NCBI RefSeq assembly: GCF_009725985.1
Contig: NZ_RCNR01000032.1
Span: forward strand, 1 to 52,072
From: Zobellia amurskyensis
GTDB lineage: Bacteria; Bacteroidota; Bacteroidia; Flavobacteriales; Flavobacteriaceae
DNA: 52,072 nucleotides
Reading direction: 5' to 3'
Below are positions 8,965-16,828 of this stretch, piece after piece (position 1 is the stretch's first letter; each line of letters starts with the position of its first letter). The notes below the pieces were generated by a model. It did not search any database. It saw nothing but the letters and a program-made list of their open reading frames with translations, and had not been told where the DNA came from. Both the position numbers and the translations under genes were made by a program.

Positions 8965-9236
8965 AACTGTGGTTATTGAGATTGTAGCTTAAAATTATCC
9001 CAGTAAAGCAAAACTCCTTGTCTGTAAAAAAAACATTATTAGTGCAATTGCATATGAAATATATAAGGTGTCAATAACCCTGATTCGCTTTCCAAAGCTC
9101 TTTAGTAGGAAAGGAGGTAGAATTTTCAGAAGATAATTTTTAACGCCTATTTTTTTGTGTTAAGGTTAAATGCGATGTAATCGATCGCTACAACAAACTC
9201 CATGTAAATTGGTATAAACTTTAAAAACTTAATAAA

Positions 9237-9641
9237 ATGAAAGTACAAGCATATTTAGCATTTGATGGAAACTGCCAAGAGGCACTCAATTTTTACTCTA
9301 ACGTATTTGATGCGGAAATTAAAAATAGACAGACCTATGCCGACAAGAAAATTGATGTTCCCTCATCTTATAGAGATAGACTTCAGCATGCCGAATTAAA
9401 AGGTAAAGGGGTTCATTTTATGGCTTACGATGCCGCACCTGACACACCCCTTACCGAAGGAACCAAAATACATTTAAGCATTGACCTTACCGATAAGAAC
9501 GAGGCGCAGGATATTTACAAGAAATTATCCTCTGGCGGGCGTATACATCATGAACTAAGAGAACGTGAGTGGAATGCACTTTTTGGCCGCTTCACAGATC
9601 AGTACGGCATCAATTGGATGATCAATTGCGATTTAAGTTAG
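9237..9641 (+). CDS. PhnB-like VOC-superfamily protein
   Basis: 134 residues covering one complete PhnB/glyoxalase-like (VOC) fold: 'VQAYLAFDGNCQEALNFYSNVFDAEI' at the N-terminus, 'LQHAELKGKGVHFMAYDA' in the middle and 'FGRFTDQYGINWMINCD' at the end. Many members of this branch are annotated as 3-demethylubiquinone methyltransferase-like, although that enzyme's methyltransferase fold is absent. The substrate is unknown. The gene appears monocistronic; the next gene starts 69 bases later. Confidence 0.85.
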   Translation: MKVQAYLAFDGNCQEALNFYSNVFDAEIKNRQTYADKKIDVPSSYRDRLQHAELKGKGVHFMAYDAAPDTPLTEGTKIHLSIDLTDKNEAQDIYKKLSSGGRIHHELREREWNALFGRFTDQYGINWMINCDLS

Positions 9642-9710
9642 AACAGCGTACGGTAACGTACGCACTGATCATAAAATTTAATAGTATTAATGAATAGGAC
9701 AGATTAAGTT

Positions 9711-10232
9711 ATGGAAGAGTGGTTTAAATTTTCGTGGGACGCGTTTGGGGCAATAATTCTTACTGCTGTAGGAATTTATATAGCTGTCATTATTATGACA
9801 CGTATTTGCGGTAAGCGTAGTTTTTCTAAAATGTCCAGTTTTGATTTTGCAATGACCGTAGCGGTTGGTTCTATAATAGCAACCACTGTTTTGTCTAAAA
9901 CCGTGAGTCTTACGGATGGTATCGTTGGTATTGTTACGGTGTACCTGCTGCAAATGGGTGCTGCTTTTGCCAGACGAAACGATACCGTTAAAAAGGTAAT
10001 GGACAATACACCCTTACTGCTTATGGACGGTGAAACCATACTAGAAGAAAACCTTCGTAAAGGCCGTGTTACAAAATCTGATTTACGGGCCAAGTTAAGA
10101 GAGGCTAATGTAACGGAACTTTCAGAAGTAAGGGCTGTTATATTTGAGACCACGGGTGATATTTCCGTTCTTCATAAGCAGCATAATAGACCTATAGATG
10201 ATTTTCTGCTAAACGGTGTTGCCAGAGAATAA
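9711..10232 (+). CDS. YetF-like DUF421 membrane protein
   Basis: 173 residues. Transmembrane segments are visible at about 14-32 ('AIILTAVGIYIAVIIMTRI') and across 46-85. They are followed by the conserved cytoplasmic part ('GKRSFSKMSSFDFAMTVAVG', 'LLLMDGETILEENLRKGRVT', 'DLRAKLREANVTELSEVRAV'). These are hallmarks of the DUF421/YetF family of inner-membrane proteins, found from Bacillus to Bacteroidota, with no settled biochemical role. A perfect hairpin terminator follows within 30 bases. Confidence 0.88.
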   Translation: MEEWFKFSWDAFGAIILTAVGIYIAVIIMTRICGKRSFSKMSSFDFAMTVAVGSIIATTVLSKTVSLTDGIVGIVTVYLLQMGAAFARRNDTVKKVMDNTPLLLMDGETILEENLRKGRVTKSDLRAKLREANVTELSEVRAVIFETTGDISVLHKQHNRPIDDFLLNGVARE

Positions 10233-10259
10233 TCGCTAATCTTATTTTGGATCAGTTAG

Positions 10260-10298
10260 AAAAGGGGTATCTCAACTTATTGAGATACCCCTTTTTTT
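10260..10298 (+). terminator. Terminator of the YetF-like gene
   Basis: GGGGTATCTCAA (10264-10275) pairs perfectly with TTGAGATACCCC (10280-10291) around a CTTA loop, followed by seven T. Confidence 0.95.
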
Positions 10299-10454
10299 AT
10301 GAATTAATTGAGCGCATTTTTCAACTGAAAATGATCAGGAAATTTTTTTTTAAAGGAATAGTTTTGAAAGAAATCTCGATAAACTTTTGGGCTATATACG
10401 AGCATGCCACTCCAAATTTTAAGTGGGTAAGTGTTTTAATTTAAATGTTGAATT

Positions 10455-10676
10455 ATGCAGAATTTTAAGTATAAGTATACTATTAAGGACAGAATATCTG
10501 GCGAAACCCTTTTTTCGGAAATCACAGATTTGAGTCAGTTGGGGAGTTTGTTTCAGAGTGATTTTTTTCAATATATCTCAACCGAAGCGCAAATGAAACG
10601 TTTGGGAGAATGTAAGCTTGAGAATGAAGATTACATATGCATTGTAGGCTTTGGAAACTCTAAGAGAGTGGCTTAA
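10455..10676 (+). CDS. Small hypothetical protein
   Basis: 73 residues with ordinary composition and no signal peptide or membrane segment ('FKYKYTIKDRISGETLFSEI', 'LENEDYICIVGFGNSKRVA'). The beta-rich pattern would fit a small alpha/beta domain. I do not recognise the family. Support for its being real is limited to a clean start in an otherwise empty stretch and plausible amino-acid usage. Confidence 0.5.
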   Translation: MQNFKYKYTIKDRISGETLFSEITDLSQLGSLFQSDFFQYISTEAQMKRLGECKLENEDYICIVGFGNSKRVA

Positions 10677-10798
10677 AATCTATAAATTTTATAGCGTTCA
10701 AACGATATGTTTTCGAATCGATCTAAGGCACGAGTTTTACTTAAATTTGAATATATGTCAAACGGTAGGCATTTAAGTTACCGCAAAATAATATAGAT

Positions 10799-11248
10799 AT
10801 GAACAACGATATAAAAGAAATTGAAGATAGTATAAATGATATTATACAAAAGAACGAGGATGCAATAAAGGGCTATGAAAAAGCAGCTGAAAATTCTGAG
10901 GAAATAGGTCTTAAAAGCTATTTTCAGAACAAATCTATGGAGAGAAGAAATTTTCTTATTGAGTTGAAAGCATCAGCACCTGCTTTAAAGACTAGAAATG
11001 ATGTAGATGGTAGCGTTTCAGGAGCCGTGCACAGAGCTTGGATGGACGTAAAAACTTTTTTCTCCGGTGATAATGATGAAGCTATGTTGGAAGAAGCCAT
11101 TCGTGGAGACAAAGCTGCTATTGAAGAGTATAATGAAGTGTTAGGTGATACTCATTTGCCACTGGAAGCTGCAGTTGTAATTAGAAAACAACGTGATTGG
11201 TTGATGAATGACTTAAAGACCATTAAAACGTTAGAAGACGTCAGATAA
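10799..11248 (+). CDS. PA2169/DUF2383-family ferritin-like four-helix-bundle protein
   Basis: 149 residues, helical throughout. 'INDIIQKNEDAIKGYEKAAE' at the N-terminus and 'LEEAIRGDKAAIEEYNEVLG' in the C-terminal half are the diagnostic repeated helices of the PA2169/DUF2383 family, related to ferritin-like bundles. Glu residues lie at metal-ligand-like positions. The family is linked to stress and stationary phase in several bacteria, but its function is not established. A bidirectional terminator follows 15 bases after the stop. Confidence 0.85.
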   Translation: MNNDIKEIEDSINDIIQKNEDAIKGYEKAAENSEEIGLKSYFQNKSMERRNFLIELKASAPALKTRNDVDGSVSGAVHRAWMDVKTFFSGDNDEAMLEEAIRGDKAAIEEYNEVLGDTHLPLEAAVVIRKQRDWLMNDLKTIKTLEDVR

Positions 11249-11263
11249 TTTATTAAGATTACT

Positions 11264-11290
11264 AAAAAAGCCCCTAATAGGGGCTTTTTT
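11264..11290. terminator. Bidirectional terminator between convergent genes
   Basis: AAAAAAGCCCC (11264-11274) and GGGGCTTTTTT (11280-11290) form a perfect 11-bp stem with a TAATA loop. It separates the ferritin-like gene (plus) from pldA (minus). Confidence 0.93.
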
Positions 11291-11310
11291 TATGCGTTAA
11301 AATTTATAGG

Positions 11311-12159
11311 TTAAAGCTTTCTTCTGTTTCTTTTAAGGATGTCAAACTCATTACTTTTAATAACATAGCCTACCCGTATCATGCTGTTGTACTGTTTATA
11401 ATCAATAAGGTTCTCAGTGTGTCCGGCAAACCATTCGAGCATAATATATTGGTTGGATTTATGCTTAAATGGGCGATAGTGAAGTCGGGTTTGAATCATT
11501 CCCCTCGTATCAAAATTGAGTCCTTTTCTAACTTTGACCTCAAATATGAGTTTATCGGGAATAAAATCATGAGAAATGCTCACCTCTCCCAATCCCACAT
11601 AATCTAACAAGTCCGGATTTCCTGATTTGTAACCAAAGGGCAACCATCCTTTTACGTGTAAAAGTGTTTTTTCGCCAATAAGCCTAGAATACTTTAAACT
11701 AATTCGGTTCCAACTTCTAGAATAAATACTGTCCCTACCGTTAGACTCGTGCTCAAAAACAAGATTGGCAACGCCATTTATTCTGTCATCTGAACCGTAA
11801 AAAGCCTTACCAACACCTATGGTTGGATTAAAATTAATCTCATTAAAGGGGTATGAATCCTTGTAAATATCCCAAAAGGCTTTTTGGCTATACGTTAAAT
11901 AAAGGTATGTATTCCAAGGTAAAATGCTACGGGTTATAATTTGTTTGAAACTAATCTGGTACTTGGCGTTGGCCGTAGAACTGTTTATGGGTTTGTTGGT
12001 GGGTACTCCTGTAATAAAATAATTGTCCTTATGAATGGTAAACCATGGAATGTGCTGCATGGTATCCCGTATTTCTTCTCTGGTAAGCGCTTGTGCGTTT
12101 AAATTGGAAATAAGAAATTGCATTCCCAATAAAATCCATAACGAGATTTTAAGTTTCAT
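11311..12159 (-). CDS. pldA: Outer membrane phospholipase A1
   Basis: 282 residues with a signal peptide ending near 'LNAQA' (residue 23). The catalytic triad region is intact: H137 and S139 in 'FEHESNGRDS' and N151 in 'SRSWNRISLKY', matching the His-Ser-Asn arrangement of E. coli PldA. Alternating hydrophobic strands such as 'NTYLYLTYSQKAFWDIY' and 'IMLEWFAGHTENLIDY' form a 12-strand barrel. The enzyme hydrolyses acyl chains of phospholipids misplaced in the outer leaflet. It is monocistronic, ending at a shared terminator. Confidence 0.92.
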   Translation of the reverse strand: MKLKISLWILLGMQFLISNLNAQALTREEIRDTMQHIPWFTIHKDNYFITGVPTNKPINSSTANAKYQISFKQIITRSILPWNTYLYLTYSQKAFWDIYKDSYPFNEINFNPTIGVGKAFYGSDDRINGVANLVFEHESNGRDSIYSRSWNRISLKYSRLIGEKTLLHVKGWLPFGYKSGNPDLLDYVGLGEVSISHDFIPDKLIFEVKVRKGLNFDTRGMIQTRLHYRPFKHKSNQYIMLEWFAGHTENLIDYKQYNSMIRVGYVIKSNEFDILKRNRRKL

Positions 12160-12300
12160 ATACTACTGTTCTTTAAAGTGGATAAATAAGAAGCGACAAA
12201 AATAACCTTTCACTATGGCTATTTTAGTGGGATAGGATAAAAAATTGGCTTCAAGGAAGACGGTTACCTTAACTAGAATATCTAATAAGTAAAAATGACT

Positions 12301-13908
12301 TTAAAGCGAAGCAATTAATTCTTCTAGGTTATCACTACGTTGTAGCCCCATCTTTTTGCGTAAACGGTGTCGTGTTGTATGTACGGACTTGGTAGATATA
12401 CCTAATAATCTGGCCATATCTTTACTGTTGAGATTTAACTTGATAAGGGCGCATATTTTCTGGTCCGTTTGGCTTAGGTTGGGGTAGGTGTTATTAAGCT
12501 TTTCGTAAAAATTCTTGTTTACATCTGTAAATCGTAGTTTAAACTCTTCCCAATTGTTAGCGTTCCCAACAGAAATAGACTTCAAAACCCTATTGATTTC
12601 AGATACCTTAACAGTGCCATCTTCGCCTCGTAATTCAGTTTTTAACCTTTTCAGGAACTCATCTTTTTCAACCAACTGAAGTGTTGATGCAGCTAATTCC
12701 TTGTTTTTGGTCTCAAGAAGTTCGTTCGCCTGTTCCATTTCAAGCGCTTTTGTCTTTTGCATCAATCGTTTCTCCGCTTTGTGTTTAGACCGAATGTGCT
12801 TTACGTAGACAAAACCAATTATAACTACGAATATGAGGCTAGTACCCAAGATAATACGCTGTAGCAGTAAAATTTTATCTTGTTGCTCTAATTTTTCCAT
12901 ACGCTGCTGGCGTATTACTTCCTGTTGTCTCTCCTTCTCTAACCGGTATTCGTTTTTAATTTCCATGAGAGGAATATTATTTTGGCTTCTTCCGTCAAAG
13001 AATTTTGCATTCAAGGTTTTTGCCTTGTCCAAGCTTTGGTAAGCTTCTTTATAATTTCCTAAGAGTTTATAGTTTTCAGAGAGCTTTTCGTAAATAAAAG
13101 GAGTAAAATCTATATGGCTCTGGTATTTATCTGAAATTGAAATAGCCTTCTTGTAATATTCAATAGTCTTATCAATATTACCTTGCCTCTTATGAAGAAC
13201 GGCCCAATACGCATAAACTAGCACTAGATAGGAAGGTGTGTTCTGTTCAAACCATGGTTCTATTTCGGCAAGCGTTTGTATGGCCTCGTCATATCTTTCT
13301 TCTTCTCTTAAAACATAGGATTCTTCAAATTTCAAAAAGGGTAGGGCTATTTTGTCAGGTATGTCCCCATAATAGGTAAGGCTACTATCTAGGTACTTTT
13401 TAGCCATTTCCGGTTCGTCTAATCCCCTATAGGTGTAGCTAAAAGTATAATAATTATTAGCCAATGCAGCTTTGGGCATCGTACCGTTTCCTACGGCCTC
13501 CTTCATAATATCTAGAGACATCTGCAGGTATCTAAGGGCCTCTTTTTTTCTTTTGTTAAAACTGTACATGGCGCCTAATCTTCTGTAAATATGAGACTTA
13601 ACCACTTTGTTTTTAGAGTTGTCCATTAAGGTTAGTGCAGACCATATAGTCTCGTAGGCTTGGGCATAATTGGCTTGATGGCTATAAGCATCCATTAACT
13701 TCATTAGTGTCCATACAGATTTTATGGTATCTCCTTTAACTAGATTAGCACTAACTACAGATTTTAAAGAATCTATGCTGCTAATTGTTTGTTGAGCGGC
13801 AAGTGTATCCGTATTTTCAATAGAGATATTTAAAGGAATGGAAGAATCCTGAGCCTTGAGTTCTATGCCAAGAATAACTAGAAAACTTATGAGAATATAG
13901 TAGCGCAT
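12301..13908 (-). CDS. TPR-containing membrane sensor with LuxR-type DNA-binding domain
   Basis: 535 residues: an N-terminal signal or anchor (about 1-19), TPR-like helical repeats over about 60-330 ('ALRYLQMSLDIMKEAVG', 'QGNIDKTIEYYKKAISISDK'), a charged coiled coil near 330-345, one transmembrane helix at about 347-368 ('IILGTSLIFVVIIGFVYV'), a second coiled coil, and a C-terminal LuxR/GerE-like helix-turn-helix at about 470-535 ('ALIKLNLNSKDMARLLGIST', 'RHRLRKKMGL'). This is the common one-component design of Flavobacteriia: a periplasmic TPR sensor tied to a cytoplasmic DNA-binding domain. It is divergent from the GH29 gene, a likely target. Confidence 0.88.
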   Translation of the reverse strand: MRYYILISFLVILGIELKAQDSSIPLNISIENTDTLAAQQTISSIDSLKSVVSANLVKGDTIKSVWTLMKLMDAYSHQANYAQAYETIWSALTLMDNSKNKVVKSHIYRRLGAMYSFNKRKKEALRYLQMSLDIMKEAVGNGTMPKAALANNYYTFSYTYRGLDEPEMAKKYLDSSLTYYGDIPDKIALPFLKFEESYVLREEERYDEAIQTLAEIEPWFEQNTPSYLVLVYAYWAVLHKRQGNIDKTIEYYKKAISISDKYQSHIDFTPFIYEKLSENYKLLGNYKEAYQSLDKAKTLNAKFFDGRSQNNIPLMEIKNEYRLEKERQQEVIRQQRMEKLEQQDKILLLQRIILGTSLIFVVIIGFVYVKHIRSKHKAEKRLMQKTKALEMEQANELLETKNKELAASTLQLVEKDEFLKRLKTELRGEDGTVKVSEINRVLKSISVGNANNWEEFKLRFTDVNKNFYEKLNNTYPNLSQTDQKICALIKLNLNSKDMARLLGISTKSVHTTRHRLRKKMGLQRSDNLEELIASL

Positions 13909-14339
13909 TAGCTCTTTTGAATAAAATATTTAACTCAAACTTTTAAACTGTCCTTAACTTCGGTAATAAACAAAATTTTGTTTGATAAGCATATTATAAA
14001 AGTTCAAGATATAAAGAATGGGTAACACCAAGTGTAACCATTTTCTTCTATTTATCAAAATAATCTAGGTATCCTGTACAGTATGGAGTTTATTAAAAAG
14101 GAACATTCAGAACTATAAACCCGCGTAAAATAGAGTTGTTTTACATTTCGTACTTTATATGAAAAATAGAGGCGAAATATTGAATGTGACCGATTTTCAC
14201 CGTTAAATTGAACTTTACATAAACTCAACACTAAGTAATGAAGACATTTGTGGTATTAAAAACACACTATAAGTTCTAGTTTTAAAAGTTGAAAGCCATG
14301 CATTAGGTTGTAATTAATGTTGATGAAAATTTTAGAATT
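13909..14339. promoter_or_regulatory. Divergent regulatory region between the TPR/LuxR gene and the GH29 gene
   Basis: 431 A+T-rich bases without a gene. It holds one perfect palindrome, listed separately at 13968-13983. I found no convincing TTG / TAnnTTTG promoter pair for either gene and see nothing else. Confidence 0.5.
13968..13983. promoter_or_regulatory. 16-base perfect palindrome
   Basis: AAACAAAATTTTGTTT is self-complementary over all 16 bases and lies 60 bases upstream of the TPR/LuxR start codon. It is an operator candidate, although A+T-rich palindromes also arise by chance in such DNA. Confidence 0.35.
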
Positions 14340-15863
14340 ATGAGAACGTTATTTTTGGTATTTATTTGGATGATGGCAGTAAATTTTGGAACTGCTCAAG
14401 AGAAAAGTTATGAAGCGGATTGGCAATCCTTGAAAAACCATGAGACGCCAGAGTGGTTTCAGGATGCAAAATTCGGTATTTATTGTCATTGGGGCCCGTA
14501 CTCAGTGCCGGCGTATGAAAACGAATGGTATTCACATTGGATGTATACCTCGCCCAACAATCCGGAACACAAACAAGGAAAGCGCTTTTACGAACATCAT
14601 ACGGAAACCTATGGTCCGTTAAATGAGTTTGGATACAAAGACTTTATTCCCATGTTCAAAGCTGAGAAATTTAATGCAGCAGAGTGGGCGGATCTCTTTG
14701 AAAAAGCTGGGGCCAAGTTTGCCGGTCCGGTGTCCGAACATGCGGACGGTTTTGCTATGTGGGACAGTAAACTTACCCGTTGGAACTCTAAAAATATGGG
14801 TCCTAAACGGGATATCATGGGAGAGTTGTCAAAAGAAATTAGGAAGAGAGACATGAAGTTTATTGCAACCTACCACCGCCAATGGCTTTTTGGTTGGTTC
14901 CCTACATGGGACGAATCTACCGATGCTGCTGACCCGCAGTATGCTGATTTATATGGTCCAAAATTAAAAAAAGGAGATTTTCAATATCCATACAGTACCA
15001 AAGAAATTGATGAAGGTTCTGAGCGATACTACCCCGTGGGTGATGAAAAATTCAATCAAGAATGGCTAGACAGATTAAAGGAAATTGTTGATAATTATAG
15101 TCCTGATCTTGTTTGGTTTGACAATAAGGTAGATGTTATTGATGAAGCTTACCGAAAGGAGTTTCTATCCTATTACTACAACCACGGTGTTAAAAATGAT
15201 CAGGAAGTAGTTGCCACCTATAAATTTTATGATTTTGCAAAAGGTACGGCAGTCTTAGACGTTGAGCGTGCTAGAATGAGCGAAATGAAGGATTTTCCAT
15301 GGTTAACGGATGATTCTATTGATTGGAAAGCTTGGAGTGATATTAGTAATCCCGATTATAAGAGCACCAACCGAATCATAGATTTTTTGGTGGATGTTGT
15401 TAGTAAGAATGGATGTTTACTGTTGAACATTACACCAAAGGCAAACGGAGAAATACCTGCTCCGGTAAAAGAACGCTTATTGGAAATAGGGGAGTGGCTA
15501 GACCAAAACGGGGAGGCCATATATGGTACGCGTCCGTGGAAGGTATACGGAGAAGGTTCAGCAAAAGTAATTGAGGGACATTTAAGTGAACGCAAAAATC
15601 CGGACAATACAGCAGATGATATTCGGTTTACGGTAAAGGGAGACAATTTATATGCCATACAATTAGATTGGCCCGAGTCTGGCGAGACCGTAATAAGAAC
15701 GTTGGGCAAGGAGAATAAACTACTTAAAAAGGAAATTAAATCTATTGAGCTGCTGGGGTCTTCGGAAAAACTGAAATTTAGTAGAAAAAAAGACGGTTTA
15801 CACATCAACTTACCAAAAGTTCCTGTTGGTAAACATGCTTTTGTTTTCAAAATCACCTCTTAA
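14340..15863 (+). CDS. GH29 family alpha-L-fucosidase-like glycoside hydrolase
   Basis: 507 residues with a Sec signal peptide ending at 'NFGTAQ' (residue 20). The catalytic (beta/alpha)8 domain shows family GH29 signatures: 'FGIYCHWGPYSVPAYENEWY' (H50), 'EHADGFAMWDS' (134-144), 'MGPKRDIMGELSKEIRKRD' and the nucleophile D261 in 'PDLVWFDN'. The C-terminal ~100 residues form a beta-sandwich ('WKVYGEGSAKVIEG'). GH29 enzymes release alpha-linked L-fucose or related 6-deoxy-sugars by a retaining mechanism. Where I expect 'EHHDGF' the second His is Ala, which may alter the substrate pocket. It probably acts in the periplasm on algal oligosaccharides. The divergent TPR/LuxR protein is a plausible regulator. 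Confidence 0.92.
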   Translation: MRTLFLVFIWMMAVNFGTAQEKSYEADWQSLKNHETPEWFQDAKFGIYCHWGPYSVPAYENEWYSHWMYTSPNNPEHKQGKRFYEHHTETYGPLNEFGYKDFIPMFKAEKFNAAEWADLFEKAGAKFAGPVSEHADGFAMWDSKLTRWNSKNMGPKRDIMGELSKEIRKRDMKFIATYHRQWLFGWFPTWDESTDAADPQYADLYGPKLKKGDFQYPYSTKEIDEGSERYYPVGDEKFNQEWLDRLKEIVDNYSPDLVWFDNKVDVIDEAYRKEFLSYYYNHGVKNDQEVVATYKFYDFAKGTAVLDVERARMSEMKDFPWLTDDSIDWKAWSDISNPDYKSTNRIIDFLVDVVSKNGCLLLNITPKANGEIPAPVKERLLEIGEWLDQNGEAIYGTRPWKVYGEGSAKVIEGHLSERKNPDNTADDIRFTVKGDNLYAIQLDWPESGETVIRTLGKENKLLKKEIKSIELLGSSEKLKFSRKKDGLHINLPKVPVGKHAFVFKITS

Positions 15864-15889
15864 GTAGGGGGTATATCTGTTTAATACTG

Positions 15890-15953
15890 AGAGAAATGAG
15901 TATGTCAATTGCTCAATTATCCTTTTGTGAGTGTAAAAACATCTCATTTCTCT
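15890..15953. repeat. 11-bp inverted repeat downstream of the GH29 gene
   Basis: AGAGAAATGAG (15890-15900) and CTCATTTCTCT (15943-15953), perfect arms 42 bases apart. There is no T run, so it is not a classical terminator; it could stabilise the 3' end of the mRNA. Confidence 0.55.
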
Positions 15954-15986
15954 AAGTAAGCCATATAATCAAATAGTAAGTTAAAT

Positions 15987-16040
15987 GGGAGTATGCTATG
16001 GGTAACATATGTTCTAAACAAAACCATATGTTATACTCCC
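15987..16040. repeat. Bulged 16-bp inverted repeat
   Basis: The left arm is GGGAGTAT (15987-15994) plus AACATATG (16004-16011), interrupted by nine bases. The right arm CATATGTT + ATACTCCC (16025-16040) matches both parts without interruption, so all 16 bases can pair around a 13-base loop with one nine-base bulge. Confidence 0.6.
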
Positions 16041-16071
16041 AATTAGCCTTAATTAATCTATTCTTCAAAGC

Positions 16072-16152
16072 TAGTATGGTATATACAAATGCATCTAGCT
16101 CAAAGTGCCAAATAAGTATGAACCCAATGTTATTAGGGGGTCTACCATACTA
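16072..16152. repeat. 10-bp inverted repeat followed by a T run
   Basis: TAGTATGGTA (16072-16081) pairs with TACCATACTA (16143-16152), followed by five T. It may act as a weak terminator for transcripts entering from the GH29 gene. Confidence 0.45.
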
Positions 16153-16320
16153 TTTTTCATGTAATTCTTGCTTTATTTTCTCTTGTTTTTACTCAAAATG
16201 AACTCAATTTTAACATTTTGAATGTAGGGTTTCTTGTAGTGTTATAAATCATATCGCCCATTTCTGTAATCCGCATTTCTAAGGGGTTGCGAGACTGAAG
16301 TAGACAAGAAAAGTTCAATC

Positions 16321-16338
16321 TGTCAAGTTTTTGTCAAG
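16321..16338. promoter_or_regulatory. Tandem TGTCAAG motif with 11-base period
   Basis: TGTCAAG occurs at 16321-16327 and again at 16332-16338, one helical turn apart. This is typical of a tandem recognition site for a regulator. No binding protein can be assigned from sequence. Confidence 0.4.
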
Positions 16339-16367
16339 CACTATTTTTAGGAGCAATTTAACAATAT

Positions 16368-16393
16368 CTCTATTTTGGACACCAAAAATAGAG
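16368..16393. promoter_or_regulatory. 26-base dyad (operator or hairpin candidate)
   Basis: CTCTATTTT (16368-16376) is mirrored by AAAATAGAG (16385-16393), with GG and CC inside also able to pair. It lies about 440 bases upstream of the SusC start. Confidence 0.45.
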
Positions 16394-16467
16394 CATATGA
16401 AAATTAATTGCGCTCTTGATTAGTAATCCAATAAACAAACTTTACTCATTTTAAACCAACTCGTATT

Positions 16468-16545
16468 ATGAAAAGAAAAAATTATTCGCACTGCAACAAT
16501 GCACCACCTGTTTTTTGTAAGGTGCTTCTTAGCATGAATTCCTAA
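16468..16545 (+). other. Possible 25-residue leader peptide upstream of SusC
   Basis: An ATG-initiated frame of 25 codons (starts MKRKNYSHCNNAP, ends LLSMNS) with stop at 16543-16545. It begins with a basic stretch and has two Cys. It also contains the small hairpin CACC...GGTG. Nothing beyond a clean start and stop supports translation. Confidence 0.2.
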
Positions 16546-16759
16546 AAAAAATGCGGACATAATGTTGATTTCAATTAGAACAAGTAATCAATTTTTCCAA
16601 CCTCAAAACCTAATTTAAATAAGTTCTTGACACAAATTCAAAACCATATTCAATTATAGAAAGATAGCTCAACAACTCAGACTATAAAATATATGGGAGA
16701 ATTCTTTATCTCGGCTTAAATATTTAAGAAAATATAGGGTGTTTTGAGCACGAATGCAA

Positions 16760-16789
16760 TTGGAAGAATGAGTATTGACCTACTTTTTG
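16760..16789 (+). promoter_or_regulatory. Candidate promoter for the agar-type SusC operon
   Basis: TTG (16760-16762), 18-base spacer, then TACTTTTTG (16781-16789), one base longer than the TAnnTTTG consensus. It lies 40 bases before the SusC start. The match is imperfect. Confidence 0.35.
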
Positions 16790-16828
16790 TTTCGCCGTGT
16801 CCATTTTAAAATTTAACAAGAAAATTAT

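Larger units (their letters stand above)
15864..16828. promoter_or_regulatory. 965-base upstream region of the agar-type locus, rich in inverted repeats
   Basis: There is no conventional gene. The stretch contains three long inverted repeats (15890-15953, 15987-16040, 16072-16152), an 11-base-period direct repeat (16321-16338), a 26-base dyad (16368-16393), a 25-codon open frame (16468-16545) and a possible SusC promoter (16760-16789), each listed separately. The open frames here other than the 25-codon one look like chance. Confidence 0.6.

Noticed and set aside
9711-9953. Minus-strand frame overlapping the start of the YetF-like gene (9687-9953)
   Set aside because: Antisense to a well-conserved membrane-protein gene; unnatural composition.
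10247-10444. 65-codon open frame after the YetF-like gene
   Set aside because: It starts just before and runs through a perfect terminator hairpin and has no recognisable features.
15356-15856. 166-codon minus-strand frame inside the GH29 gene
   Set aside because: Antisense shadow of a clearly conserved coding region; no independent features.
15998-16201. 67-codon frame upstream of the agar-type SusC
   Set aside because: It runs across two inverted repeats and has no protein-like pattern.
15864-16828. Inverted repeats as ends of an insertion sequence
   Set aside because: No transposase or target-site duplication was seen and the arms differ from one repeat to the next.
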